From contig LMZS01000161.1 of NCBI GenBank assembly GCA_001567085.1, positions 1 through 49,092 of the forward strand: DNA of 49,092 nt, read 5' to 3'. The notes below the pieces were generated by a model. The model saw only the letters and a program-made list of their open reading frames with translations, did no database searches and was not told where the DNA came from. Positions within the stretch are counted from its first letter, which is position 1. Each line of letters starts with the position of its first letter. Positions 39,587 through 48,910 of the stretch are shown piece by piece. Made by a program: the position numbers and the translations under genes. The DNA comes from Chloroflexi bacterium OLB15 (lineage in GTDB: Bacteria > Chloroflexota > Anaerolineae > Aggregatilineales > Phototrophicaceae).

Positions 39587-40767
39587 TTACCCAGCCTGTA
39601 CCGCCTGTGATGCGTCCATCGGCAGCGTAAATACAAAATGCGCGCCATATCTTCGCCTTCTACCCAGATACGTCCGCCGTGTGCCTCAATCGCCAGACGG
39701 CAGAAAGCCAGCCCCAGCCCCAGGCCATCCCGCCCGGATGTCGAGTTGATACGGTAGAACTTGTCGAAGATTGCCTCGCGTAAGTTGTACGGAATCCCCG
39801 GCCCATCATCAATCACGCTGATATACGCCGAGTTTCCCTTTCTGGTGCCGGTAACGTGGATGCTTCCGCCTGAGGGGGTGTACTTAATGCCATTCTCGAT
39901 CAGGTTCACCAGCACCCGTTCAATCAAATTGCTGTCCACCATCACCGCCGGCATGGTCGGATCAATCTCTACCTGCAAACGATGATCCGCATCTGCGGCC
40001 AGCGGGGCAACGATCTCAATGACATCCTGCATCACTTCGGCCAGTGGGATTGACTGCGGGTGTAGGTGGATGCTCCCGTTCTCAAGCCGTTCTACGTCCA
40101 GCAAGCTGCGGATCATCCGCCCGATTTGCCGCGCGGATCGTGCGCCCGCTTGCGCCAGTTCGCTTACCCGCTCATCGGTAGACGGGTTCAGTAGGCGCTC
40201 AATCGCCGCGAAACTGGTCTGAACGTTTTGCAGCGGCGCGCGCAGATCGTGATAGGTCATCGCGGTTAGATCGTGCTGTAGCTGCGCCTGCCGGTTTTGC
40301 TCATTCTGCGCCTTTTCCTGCCGGATCATGGCTGCTGCTGCCGACCCGATCAACTGCGCTGCGGCTTCAAGATCAAACAGCATAGCCTTATCAAAGGGGG
40401 CGCGTTTTGAGCCGGTCAGGGCAATAATCCCGATGACCTGATCCCGTGCGCGCAGCGGCACCGCCACGTTGCGCCCGCCAGCAGTGGTTACCGTGCGATC
40501 CGCCTGTACCAGCGCATCCAGCAAACCACGCCGTATATCGGTTTCGTTAACGTCACCCACAAGGCATATATCGCGAAGATTCCCGTCATGATCAAAAGTA
40601 GCCGCATACATGCCGGAAGGAAAATACACATTGACCAGTAGGGCTAAGCTGCTTCGCAACAGCTCCCGTACTGAGTCATGAGGTTCGTGCAGCATCAACG
40701 CCAGACGTAGCTGCCAATCTAGCATAGATACTTTTGCCTCTTTATTTTCCACCATCGTCTGCGACAT
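39587..40767 (-). CDS. GAF-domain sensor histidine kinase, one frameshift
   Basis: About 394 codons after repair. A GAF domain at about 20-170 (LALLVNVYFPSGMYAATFDHDGN, VAVPLRARDQVIGIIALTG) is followed by a HisKA with acceptor His in MTYHDLRAPLQNVQ and a HATPase with LVNLIENGIKYT, DDGPGIP and GLGLGLAFCRL. No membrane helix. The frame breaks near 39649 (plus strand). Adding one G restores YGAHFVFTLPMDASQ and the stop at 39587-39589; unrepaired it runs to 39577. The start is ATG 40767 (MSQTMVEN) with AAAGG upstream; longer frames have no better site. No receiver gene nearby. Confidence 0.88.
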
Positions 40768-41245
40768 TCGCTTGATGCCTTTACGTTCTTCATTTTTGTC
40801 GTCTGGGATTGTATCTGGCTTCACTCGAACATTCAACCCGCCCCCATTCACGCCAATGAACGGGTTACGCCGCAGGCCGAAACACAATCGCTAATTATGT
40901 CTATGTTAATAGTCGTGATTGTAACAGTGTTCGGGTTGAAAATCTCAAAGGGTTAGACGAAAAATTCATGAAATCCTTGAAAGGTGCTTGTTTGCCGCCG
41001 CAAAATCAGGCGTTCTACGCCCGGCCTGCATAACAACATATCAACAATTTTCCAACGCTGTGCCGCGCGCGCGGCTTTATGTTTTGCCAATCTTCTGCGC
41101 GATCAGTGTCCCTGTCGTAAAAAATTCCGGCTAAATGTGAGTTTTGAATCGCTGCCTGATCTGGAAACGCAGGCTTTGCCCTCACCCTCAGCGCGGCATG
41201 GGTGAGGCGCAGGAACGGTATTTACCCAAAACTCGCGTTACTTAT
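40768..41245. other. Gene-free region of about 480 bases
   Basis: No supported gene. The stretch 40890-41010 is A+T-richer and probably holds the promoter of the GAF kinase. A hairpin with 8-bp arms CCTCACCC/GGGTGAGG is at 41180-41187 and 41200-41207. Nothing else recognised. Confidence 0.5.
41180..41207. repeat. CCTCACCC/GGGTGAGG hairpin
   Basis: 8-bp perfect arms with a 12-base loop, downstream of the FHA-TIR gene on the minus strand. Similar to the hairpin at 23596-23636; no T run. Confidence 0.4.
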
Positions 41246-42451
41246 TTACTTATACTTCGTAATCACTTCCGCGAGCTGCTGCGCGGCAAGTTGTGGCGCC
41301 TGTGCCTGGAAAATAATCGGGTGGGTGGCGTTCAACATGCCCGTGAGGGGGATCACGCTGTCGTACAGCAGCGGCACTACTGGCTTGCCCATGATCCGAA
41401 AATCGCGGTAAATCTGCTTCAAGACCGTGTTGGTCATGCTTTGCGGCGAAACCACCAGAATCATCAGCGAGCATTCGCGCTTGGCCTGCTCAATCGCCGC
41501 GCGCCAGGGGTCGGTGTCGTAGGTCAGATACTGATCCACCCACACCTTATGCCCGAAATCTTGCAGCGCCAGCATCAGCGGAGCCGCCACTTTTTGCCAG
41601 TCATAACGGTCATACACCAGCAGAATGTGATCGTTCAGCGCCCCGCCTTCCAGCCCTGTGCCTAACATGCGCGTGTTCATCGCCTTGGCTGAATACGGTA
41701 CATGCAGCGTTTCCTGTCGCGCCATCGCCGATCCAACCACCGGCAAAACATTATCGGTGTCCTCTTCCAGCGGAGAGGTGTCAGCTTCTATCGCCTGGCG
41801 CACATACTCTAACTGCACCATCGTTCCCAGCCGCAAAACGTCTTTGTTAGCCAGCATACTGGGTTGTGTCAGCGGTTGCCCATTCAGCAGCGTGCCGTTG
41901 GTTGAACCCATATCCTCGGCGCTGTAGCCGCGCTTCTCTTTCCGCAGCCGCAGGTGATAGCGGCTCACTTCAGGATCGGGAAGCGTAATATCGTTGCCCG
42001 GTTCGCGCCCTACCGTGATAATGATGTCATCCAGTGGGAAAATATGCCCCAGCCCCGGCCCCGCCGTCACCGTGATGTAATGCCGCGCGGGAGTTTCCAC
42101 ATCGGGGCGCGCGAGAGTTTCTGTTGTTTTCAGGCGCGCGCCAAAGGCTGGCAGGTTGAGGCGTTCGTATTCAAAAGTGATACTGTCGCCCAGTTCAAGC
42201 ACCGACCCCGGGCGCAGCGGCCACGCCCCGCCTGTTGCCCGTTGGCCGTTAATAAATGTGCCATTACTGGACTCGCCATCAATGACATGATAGTCGTCGC
42301 CGTTGCGAATCAGCTTGCAGTGGTCGCGGCTGACCTCATTATCACGGATGACGATCACATTTTTGCTGCCACGACCGATAGTGATATCGTCGCGTTCTAA
42401 TTCGTAGATCGCGCCGGGCGTGGGCCCTCGCCGCATGATCAAACGCAGCAT
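41246..42451 (-). CDS. Double FHA - TIR domain protein
   Basis: 401 residues. FHA domain 1 is at about 5-95 (ITIGRGSKNVIVIRDNEVSRDHCKL, then ESSNGTFINGQ) and FHA domain 2 at about 125-215 (ITVGREPGNDITLPDPEVSRYHLRL, GSTNGTLLNG). Both keep the Arg, SR.H and NGT residues that bind phosphothreonine. A linker follows, then a TIR-like domain at about 265-395 (HILLVYDRYDWQKVAAPLMLALQDFG, WRAAIEQAKRECSLMILVVSPQSM, PVVPLLYDSV). In the helix after SPQSM, where NADase TIRs carry the catalytic Glu, the sequence has LKQIYRDF. Loss of NADase activity is therefore possible. The start is ATG 42451; the longer frame has no good site. It probably links Ser/Thr kinase signalling to TIR assembly. Confidence 0.85.
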   Translation of the reverse strand: MLRLIMRRGPTPGAIYELERDDITIGRGSKNVIVIRDNEVSRDHCKLIRNGDDYHVIDGESSNGTFINGQRATGGAWPLRPGSVLELGDSITFEYERLNLPAFGARLKTTETLARPDVETPARHYITVTAGPGLGHIFPLDDIIITVGREPGNDITLPDPEVSRYHLRLRKEKRGYSAEDMGSTNGTLLNGQPLTQPSMLANKDVLRLGTMVQLEYVRQAIEADTSPLEEDTDNVLPVVGSAMARQETLHVPYSAKAMNTRMLGTGLEGGALNDHILLVYDRYDWQKVAAPLMLALQDFGHKVWVDQYLTYDTDPWRAAIEQAKRECSLMILVVSPQSMTNTVLKQIYRDFRIMGKPVVPLLYDSVIPLTGMLNATHPIIFQAQAPQLAAQQLAEVITKYK

Positions 42452-42783
42452 TGTTGATCTCGCCTCTTTTGAAGCTGCAAGCTTCTGCTCTGAAACATTC
42501 GATATTGGCAGCTTCAATTATGAACAAAGTATAGACGTTACCTGTCATCTGGAGTGTCAAGGATTCTTGACAGAACGACTATTTTGTCGCTTTTTGCAAT
42601 CATTTAAATATTATGACGGCAGATCATGGGCAGAAGTTCCGATGATACAGGAACTAAATACCTACTACATAAATACGCTAAGCGGCGGCAATTTGCCGCC
42701 CGCTTATTTTTGATTCCAGTATCAACCGTTCATCCCCCGTCTTCCCGAACATTCGTGAAGGTGGGGGGGGAAAGGGCAAAATT
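42452..42783. other. Gene-free region with an orphan terminator
   Basis: No supported protein gene; an open frame at 42420-42713 is not convincing. It holds the plus-strand terminator-like hairpin at 42679-42711 and, before the DUF4340 stop, a C-run/G-run inverted repeat (about 42734-42773). Confidence 0.5.
42679..42711 (+). terminator. Orphan rho-independent terminator
   Basis: TAAGCGG-CGGCAA/TTGCCG-CCGCTTA stem with one bulged C and almost no loop (42679-42706), followed by TTTTT. No plus-strand gene ends upstream, so it may close a small RNA or an unseen transcript. Confidence 0.5.
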
Positions 42784-43671
42784 TTACCCTGCTTCAGTCG
42801 CCTCAGCAGTAACTTCGGCGGTGGCTTCGGCTTCAGGTGTCGCCTCGGCGGTGGTTTCAGTTTCAGGCGCGGCTTCTGTCGTAGCTTCCGGTGTCGCTTC
42901 CGCAGTTGCTTCGCTGGCGGCGTCCGGCGTGCTGATCATCTCCATGATTGCCGTCGCTTCTGGCGTCACTTCCAGCGTGGCTTCGGGCAGTATCGCGGGT
43001 GTGAACAGTTGCAGAATGTTGGTGCTTAAAATGCGCTGCGGAATGGTCGAAACTGTGAGCGTGCCGCTAAGGCTGATCGGCTCTACCGTCGCTTCTGGCG
43101 TCACTTCCAGCGTAGCTTCGGCTGCTGCTTCGGTGGCCTCAGCCGTCGCTTCTGCAAGCGGGCTAGTCGCTGGCAGTTCCGCCGCGCTAAGGGTGGCCGT
43201 CGTCACGTAATTGCGGGCATTGTTGAAGGTCTTTCCGCCAATATACATCGCGTAAACGGTATCGCTATCGCCCGTAGACATGAAAACGGCGTAATCTGGC
43301 TGATCCAACCCGAAGGCTGCCGGATCGTCTCCCTCAAACGTATCGTTAGAGTCCAGCGCGGCAAGGGTTTGCACCGTGTCGGTGATCGCCTGTTGATCAA
43401 TGTTGGCGCTGCTGCCTTCAATCATCCACACGCCATCTTCAGTTTGGACATAGGCGATGCTTTCGCCAGTTGTGTTGTTCCGAACCTGTAGGCGGGTCAC
43501 GGCTGACGGGTTGGCGTCCAGCGTTTCAAACAGCGGGCCGCCCAGCGCCACGGTCGGGCTGGCGGTCGGCGTCACTTGCGCAGACTCGGAATTACGGTTG
43601 ATCAGCAGCGCGGCGACGATGATTGCCGCCAGCGCCAGAATTAAGAGGATCGTGCCTCGATTTAAGCGCAT
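42784..43671 (-). CDS. DUF4340-domain membrane-anchored protein with Glu-Ala-Thr repeat tail
   Basis: 295 residues. An N-terminal membrane helix (TILLILALAAIIVAALLI) is followed by a Thr/Pro spacer. A DUF4340-type domain contains RLQVRNNTTGESIAYVQTEDGVWMIE, DPAAFGLDQPDYAVFM and YAMYIGGKTFNNARNYV. The tail is rich in EATAEATPEAT repeats. DUF4340 proteins accompany Gld-type ABC transporters, and here the gene is the last of that operon. The domain is shorter than usual because of repeat segments inserted near residue 165-260. The start is ATG 43671 with AGGAACAG upstream. Confidence 0.85.
   Translation of the reverse strand: MRLNRGTILLILALAAIIVAALLINRNSESAQVTPTASPTVALGGPLFETLDANPSAVTRLQVRNNTTGESIAYVQTEDGVWMIEGSSANIDQQAITDTVQTLAALDSNDTFEGDDPAAFGLDQPDYAVFMSTGDSDTVYAMYIGGKTFNNARNYVTTATLSAAELPATSPLAEATAEATEAAAEATLEVTPEATVEPISLSGTLTVSTIPQRILSTNILQLFTPAILPEATLEVTPEATAIMEMISTPDAASEATAEATPEATTEAAPETETTAEATPEAEATAEVTAEATEAG
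42951..43121. repeat. 36-base direct repeat in the DUF4340 gene
   Basis: Copies at 42951-42986 and 43086-43121 differ by one base. They encode the repeated ATLEVTPEAT segment, 135 bases (45 codons) apart. Confidence 0.75.
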
Positions 43672-43795
43672 GATCTGTTCCTCAAAGGTAGTTAAAAAGT
43701 AAAGGTGAAAAGTTAAAAGGGGAGGCCTCTTGTTCGATCCGTATCATGCCTGACGGCGAACCTTTAACGTTCCCCTTCTAACTTTGAACCGGGTT

Positions 43796-45510
43796 CTAGC
43801 TCTTCACTTGCCCGCGTTTGCGGTTGCTCCACCACACGTACACGCCCACGCCAAGAATGCCCAGCGGCAGTACGATGATGGTCAGGAAGTTGATGTTGCG
43901 CAGGTCTTGTTCCGATGCGAACAGCGGCACATCCTGCGGGCGCTGCTGCTGCGGAATAGTGATCTGGCTGACGAAGTTATCGAAATTGGTTGCCCACACA
44001 ACGCTGTTAGCCGCAACCTGCTGGTTGCTGACGTTTAACACAGAGAACGCGTCAGTGGCGATGCTGGTGCTGGTAAAGACCACAATGCGCGCGCCGGTTT
44101 CAGTATTTTCCGCCTGCGCGCCCAGCACAAACCGGCCAGTGGTATCCCCGGATTGGGGCAGTAGTTCCTCAGGCGATTGCGCATTCATGATCCGGCTTAG
44201 ATCGCTGATCAGGTAAGCAGAGTCGCTGGAACTGGACAGCGTTGTAGTGGTGACGTTTGCGGGCGCGGTTTCGGCAACGGTGATGTAGTTCGGCGCTTGA
44301 TACAGCAGCACACCCTGGCCGCGCGCCACGCCGATAGAGGTCACCAGCGCCGAAGTGTTCAGGTTGGTGGAAATCGGCAGCAGCGGTGTTTGGTATGCCT
44401 GGGTCGTATCCAGCAGCACCTCTGGATGAATACGCAGGCCGAAATTCGCTTCCAGATAGTCATTCAGGTTCTGGCTGGTCGCCAGCGAAGTTTGGTCAGG
44501 ATTCAGGTTCGTGCCGGCATACAGCACCAGATCGCCGCCGTTCGCCAGATAATTTTCCAGAATGCCAAGTTCTTCGTCGGTCAGCGCCGCGCTGCCACCC
44601 GGAATGATGATCACCTGACCGTCAAAGTTCGGGTCATTGAGCGGATATTCATAATCCGGGCTGGTCAATTGGGTAAGGTTGGCATCAACCACCGTCCAGT
44701 CCCAGCGGTTAGTCAGAATATCTTTCAGCGCCGTCATGTCCGCGCCTTCGCTTTCGCGGCTGGTGATGAAGTAAGCGATGAACTGCCCTTGAGCCGTCGC
44801 TTCCATGATGGCGTTGGTCAGGTCTTGCTGAATGGCATTGTTGACCAGCGCCGCATCTTCGGTGGCCAGTTCGCCTGTTGCCGGATCAACCGCGACCACT
44901 GCAATCTGACCGGGACGGGTCACCCCGTACAGGCTGGCTTGCTGCGGGTTGCGCTCTGGATCAATAAATTCGTAGCTTAGCTTGCCGCCAGAATTGCGAA
45001 CATAGTCGTCAAACAGGGCGCTGTCACGATCCTGCGCGCCCGCCTGTGAAGCTGAATAGAAAGCCAGCAATCTGGCATCCGGCAGCGTAGGATCGGCGGC
45101 ATAGCTTGCCATTGCCTCGCGGCTTTCCGCCGTCAGCGAATAAGCGTCGCTTTCGGTCAGGTCAACGCGCACGTTCTGGTTGCGCGCCAGCACATACACT
45201 ACTGCCAGCGCCACAATCACCAGAATGGTCACGATCAGGCTGGTGCCGCCAAAGCGCACCGTGCGGCCTGTTAGCACGCCTTTTGCCTGAGCAGGCGCCA
45301 GCAAAATCCACGCGATCAGCGCCAGCACGCCAAAGGCGATGCCGCCATAGCCGATAATGCCGAAGGTTGGCTGGGTAAGCGCCACGATCAGCGCGACGAT
45401 GAAGCCTAGCCTGAAAGCCCCAGCAGCAGCCAGGGTGGAATGAAGGCATCTTCCGGTACAGCGTCGCCGCTTTCAGGCGGAACAATCGGTTTATTTTGGT
45501 TATCGGTCAC
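43796..45510 (-). CDS. GldG-family ABC auxiliary protein, one frameshift
   Basis: 571 codons after repair. A first membrane region (about residues 35-60) and a second one (LIVTILVIVALAVVYVLA) precede a large extracytoplasmic domain of the GldG/ABC_transp_aux type. Landmarks are NQNVRVDLTESDAYSLTAESREA, FIDPERNPQQASLYGV and VIIIPGGSAALTDEELGILENYLANGGDLVLYAG. A C-terminal membrane helix (LTIIVLPLGILGVGVYVWW) ends the protein. The start is GTG 45510, two bases after the permease stop. The frame breaks at the CCCC of 45418-45421 (plus strand). One extra base rejoins FIPPWLLLGA to FRLGFIVALIVAL. Function is unknown outside gliding bacteria. Confidence 0.87.
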
Positions 45511-45512
45511 AG

Positions 45513-46319
45513 TTACGACCTCCAGCGGCGTATTTCAACAATCCGCGTTGTGATGAACAGCGCGGCGATCATGACAAATACAAAGTACAGCACGTCTTCA
45601 AGCCGTAAAATGCCCGCCGCCATAGTCGCATCATAGTGGGCAGTTAAGCCTAACTCACGGACGATATTGGCGAGAACCGGAGACTGTGCTGAAAGCGCGG
45701 ATGCAGCGGTGTTGGAAAGGTACAGCACCAGAATGGTGGCCGCGCCCAAAAATGCCGCCACGATCTGATCTTCGGTCAGCGCCGAGAAGATCATGGCAAT
45801 TGCCAGCACCGCGCCGCCGTACAGCCACGCGCCGAAATACGCGCCGATAGTAGCGCCGTAATCAGGCGTGCCGATCATGCTCATGATGGCGACGTAAATC
45901 AGCGAGATTACCAGCAGCACCGTGTAATACGCCCACACCGCCAGAAATTTGCCGACGATGAACTGCCATTCGCTCATCGGCAGGGTCATCAGGGTTTCCA
46001 GCGTGCCTTCACGGGTTTCTTCAGCGATCAGGCGCATGGTTAGCAGCGGCGCGAACAGGAACATCAGGAAGGTGATGATGCTGGGGATCAGCGTGGTATC
46101 CGCTGGCATCTGCCCGTTCACCTGCGAGACGAAGCCGTTGAAATAGATGCCCAAAAACAGGAACAGCGCGAAGGCCACGCCATAAGCGATGGGCGAGCGG
46201 AAATACTGTTTGAATTCGCGCTTGAATACCGCTATGAAGGGCATGGCGCCGCCTATTTCGACGGCGCGTTCTTCAACTTGCGCTTCGGTTGGAAGGGTGC
46301 CTAAAGGCATATCGGTCAT
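45513..46319 (-). CDS. ABC transporter permease (GldF-like, ABC-2 type)
   Basis: 268 residues, six predicted membrane helices starting after FKREFKQYFRSPIAYGV, the usual ABC-2/GldF opening. It contains the coupling block LLTMRLIAEETREGTLETLMTLPMSEWQ, followed by FIVGKFLAVWAYY. It is translationally coupled to the ATPase by a 4-base overlap (46316-46319) and followed by the GldG-type gene. Forms the membrane channel of this exporter-like complex; the substrate is unknown. Confidence 0.92.
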   Translation of the reverse strand: MTDMPLGTLPTEAQVEERAVEIGGAMPFIAVFKREFKQYFRSPIAYGVAFALFLFLGIYFNGFVSQVNGQMPADTTLIPSIITFLMFLFAPLLTMRLIAEETREGTLETLMTLPMSEWQFIVGKFLAVWAYYTVLLVISLIYVAIMSMIGTPDYGATIGAYFGAWLYGGAVLAIAMIFSALTEDQIVAAFLGAATILVLYLSNTAASALSAQSPVLANIVRELGLTAHYDATMAAGILRLEDVLYFVFVMIAALFITTRIVEIRRWRS

Positions 46320-47257
46320 TCTGCCACCTCTGCTGCTTCAGCATCTTTATTTCCCTGTCGCGTTAGCTCAAGGAAGATTTCTTCAAGGTTTACGGCGACG
46401 GGACGTAGCTCCAGCAGCCGCCAGCCGCGATTCACAATGGCGCTGGCGATTTGTGGGCGCGGGTCGTCTGTCGTAGAGGGAGTGGCGATCACCCCGTTCA
46501 GCGAAATTTCGACACTGCCAATTCCGGAGATTTCGCGCACTACTGGCAGCAGTTGTTCTATCGCCACATCTGCGCGTACCAGCACGCGGCCTCCGCGTTC
46601 CAGTTCACCGCGTAATGCTGCTGGCGCGCCTTGCGCCACGATGCTGCCGTGATTGATGATGATCACGTCGTCGCACACCTGCTCAGCTTCGCTAAGGATG
46701 TGCGTGCTGAACAGCACTGTATGGCGCTCGCCCAGTTCCCGCACCAGATCGCGCAGCTCCAGCACCTGAATCGGGTCAAGGCCGATGGTCGGCTCGTCCA
46801 GTATCAGCACTTCAGGATCATGGATCAGCGCTGAAGCCAGCCCCACGCGCTGGCGCATGCCTTTGGAGAGGGTGCGAATCTGGCTGTTGGCGCGGTTTGC
46901 CAGCCCCACACGCGCGAGAATGGTTTCTGCGCGCTCGCGGCGGTGCTTCACCCCACGAATTTCGGCGATATACATCAGGTAGCCGATGGCGGTCATGTCG
47001 CGGTACAGCGGCACGCTTTCAGGTAGATAGCCGACGTGCTGGCGGGCTTTGATGCTCTGCTTGAACACGTCATAGCCTGCGACGGTGGCGTTTCCGTCTG
47101 TTGGCGGCAGATACCCTGTAAGCATACGCATAGTGGTCGTTTTGCCTGCGCCATTTGGCCCAAGAAAGCCCGTCACCCCGCGCACCGCTCGGAAGGAAAT
47201 GCCGTTGACAGCCGTGAAGCCGCCGTAGCGTTTGGTAAGTTGATTGACTTCGATCAT
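46316..47257 (-). CDS. ABC transporter ATP-binding protein (GldA-like)
   Basis: 313 residues. Walker A GPNGAGKTT, Q-loop VGYLPESVPLYRDMT, signature LSKGMRQR, Walker B VLILDEPT followed by GLDP, and H-loop STHILSEAE. About 90 residues follow with a C-terminal domain (VLVRADVAIEQLLPVVREI) typical of GldA/YhiH-type ATPases. The start is ATG 47257 (MIEVNQLTKRYGG); the longer frame adds 13 unlikely residues. First gene of the operon with the permease, GldG-like and DUF4340 genes. Confidence 0.93.
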   Translation of the reverse strand: MIEVNQLTKRYGGFTAVNGISFRAVRGVTGFLGPNGAGKTTTMRMLTGYLPPTDGNATVAGYDVFKQSIKARQHVGYLPESVPLYRDMTAIGYLMYIAEIRGVKHRRERAETILARVGLANRANSQIRTLSKGMRQRVGLASALIHDPEVLILDEPTIGLDPIQVLELRDLVRELGERHTVLFSTHILSEAEQVCDDVIIINHGSIVAQGAPAALRGELERGGRVLVRADVAIEQLLPVVREISGIGSVEISLNGVIATPSTTDDPRPQIASAIVNRGWRLLELRPVAVNLEEIFLELTRQGNKDAEAAEVAE

Positions 47258-47414
47258 ATTTTGAATGCCCTTCAGATAGCATTCTGCGGAAAACACAACC
47301 GCGTAATTATATGCAATACGGGTATTTTGTGAGGGTCAATTTACAGAGAGTTTACAAAGGGGTGCGTTGCAGCCCTGATGAAGCCGGGCATAAGCGGCAG
47401 CGACCATATTCGGA

Positions 47415-47420
47415 TATAAT
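47415..47420 (+). promoter_or_regulatory. Candidate -10 of the AraC-type gene
   Basis: TATAAT 36 bases before the GTG start of the AraC-like gene. No convincing -35. Confidence 0.35.
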
Positions 47421-47455
47421 ATTCCTGTTAATGTTCACTGCCGGGAAAGTTTCTT

Positions 47456-47860
47456 GTGCCTTTGAACCCCGATAAGCCTGTGCATCTTGCCCGCGCATTG
47501 CTGGAGCGCAGATACGATACCCCGATCACCATCGAGGATTTAAGCCGCGAGGTCGCGCTCTCGCCCTTCTATCTGATTCGGGCGTTCCGGCGGGTTTACA
47601 AGCAAACCCCGCATCAATACCTTGTGGAGCAGCGAATCGCCAAAGCCAAGGAACTTCTACGCAATACTGATCTCAGCGTCACCGACATCTGTATACAGGT
47701 TGGCTTTGAAAGCCTGGGATCGTTTAGCACCTTATTTCGCAACGCAACCGGGCTATCGCCGCGCGCGTATCGCCTGAGCAGCCAGCCTACAGCAACCCCC
47801 GCTTATATCCCGTTGTGCATTTGTTTGCTTCACAACATCCAGGATCGCCCTGAGTCTTAA
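47456..47860 (+). CDS. AraC-family transcriptional regulator (HTH only)
   Basis: 134 residues, started at GTG 47456. The AraC double HTH fills about residues 10-105 (ITIEDLSREVALSPFYLIRAFRRVYKQTPHQYLVEQRI, then SVTDICIQVGFESLGSFSTLFRNATGLSPRAYR). There is no N-terminal sensor domain. Short AraC proteins of this kind next to a VOC gene are common, and the VOC gene lies 84 bases downstream on the same strand. Confidence 0.88.
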   Translation: MPLNPDKPVHLARALLERRYDTPITIEDLSREVALSPFYLIRAFRRVYKQTPHQYLVEQRIAKAKELLRNTDLSVTDICIQVGFESLGSFSTLFRNATGLSPRAYRLSSQPTATPAYIPLCICLLHNIQDRPES

Positions 47861-47943
47861 AAACAGGGCAATTTTCGAGAAGTTAATTCAGCACAAATGT
47901 TTTAATATTCGGGCTGTGTTATGTGCTGCGGAGGAAGCAAGCG

Positions 47944-48369
47944 ATGATTAACCGGCTTTCGGTAACAACGATCTGGGTGAAGGATTTGAACGAAGCGCTG
48001 CGCTTTTACACCGAAAAACTTGGCTTTGAAATCCGCGCAGATGTTAGAAATGGCGATTACCGCTGGCTGACGGTAGGCATGAAAACGCAGCCCGATCTGG
48101 AAATTCATCTTGAACTGGCAAAAGCCGGCGCGCGGTTTACCGAAGAAGAAGCGGAACAAATTAACAAACTGCTGGATGCGGGCAAGCTGGGCGGCGGCCC
48201 CTGGAAAACCGACGACTGCCAGAAAACCTACGAAATGCTGGTGGAAAAAGGCGTAGAGTTTTTGCAGCCGCCGACTGATCGCCCCTACGGGATCATCGAA
48301 TCTGTTTTCAAAGATAACAGCGGTAACGTCATGGTGCTGGCTCAGGATAAACCGCGCCGACAGGCATAA
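47944..48369 (+). CDS. VOC-family (glyoxalase/bleomycin-resistance-like) protein
   Basis: 141 residues. Vicinal-oxygen-chelate fold: INRLSVTTIWVKDLNEALRFYTEKLGFEIRAD at the start, EIHLELA in the middle, and GIIESVFKDNSGNVMVLAQD at the end, the usual paired beta-alpha-beta halves. Substrate unknown. The start is ATG 47944 with GGAGGAAG upstream, preferred over 47923. Probably expressed with the AraC gene before it. Confidence 0.88.
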   Translation: MINRLSVTTIWVKDLNEALRFYTEKLGFEIRADVRNGDYRWLTVGMKTQPDLEIHLELAKAGARFTEEEAEQINKLLDAGKLGGGPWKTDDCQKTYEMLVEKGVEFLQPPTDRPYGIIESVFKDNSGNVMVLAQDKPRRQA

Positions 48370-48425
48370 CATACACCGCCTGCCGCAGCACTTTAAGCAG
48401 TTTGTTAACAGGATGAGGGGAGTTT

Positions 48426-48854
48426 ATGATGGCGAAGGCATCGAAAAATGACCAGTCGTTTACCGAGGAAGAACGCGCTGCAATGAAGGAGCGCGCCAAA
48501 GAATTGAAGCGGGGCAAAGCAGATGGTGAAAGCGATCTGTTGGCGAAGATTGCTGAAATGCCAGCGCCAGAACGCGAGATGGCGACGCGGCTGCATGAGA
48601 TTGTCAAAGCCAACGCGCCAACCCTTGCCCCCAAAACGTGGTACGGGATGCCAGCATATGCCAACAAGGAAGGCAAAGTGGTGTTTTTCTTCCAACCCGC
48701 CAGCAAATTCAACGCGCGGTACTCAACGCTTGGTTTCAACGACAGCGCGATGCTTGACGATGGCGATCTGTGGCCGGTGGCTTATGCGCTGAAAACGATC
48801 ACCCCCGCCATAGAGGCCAGGATCGTCGCGCTGGTGAAGCAAGCGGTCGGGTGA
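48426..48854 (+). CDS. DUF1801/YdhG-like protein
   Basis: 142 residues. The N-terminal 50 residues are charged helix ([20 protein letters not shown]); the rest is a DUF1801-like domain ([41 protein letters not shown]...). The WYGMPAY motif is characteristic. The start is ATG 48426 (or 48429) with GGGGAG upstream, 56 bases after the VOC gene, so the AraC-VOC-DUF1801 genes may form one unit. Confidence 0.85.
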   Translation: MMAKASKNDQSFTEEERAAMKERAKELKRGKADGESDLLAKIAEMPAPEREMATRLHEIVKANAPTLAPKTWYGMPAYANKEGKVVFFFQPASKFNARYSTLGFNDSAMLDDGDLWPVAYALKTITPAIEARIVALVKQAVG

Positions 48855-48910
48855 GGGAGTCAAACGGTATTGATCCCTGTATCAGGTTAAGCAGCGCCGC
48901 CGCCTCCAGC

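Noticed and set aside
42420..42713. 97-residue plus-strand open frame
   Set aside because: No ribosome binding site, starts inside the FHA-TIR gene, composition not coding-like, and it runs through a terminator hairpin.
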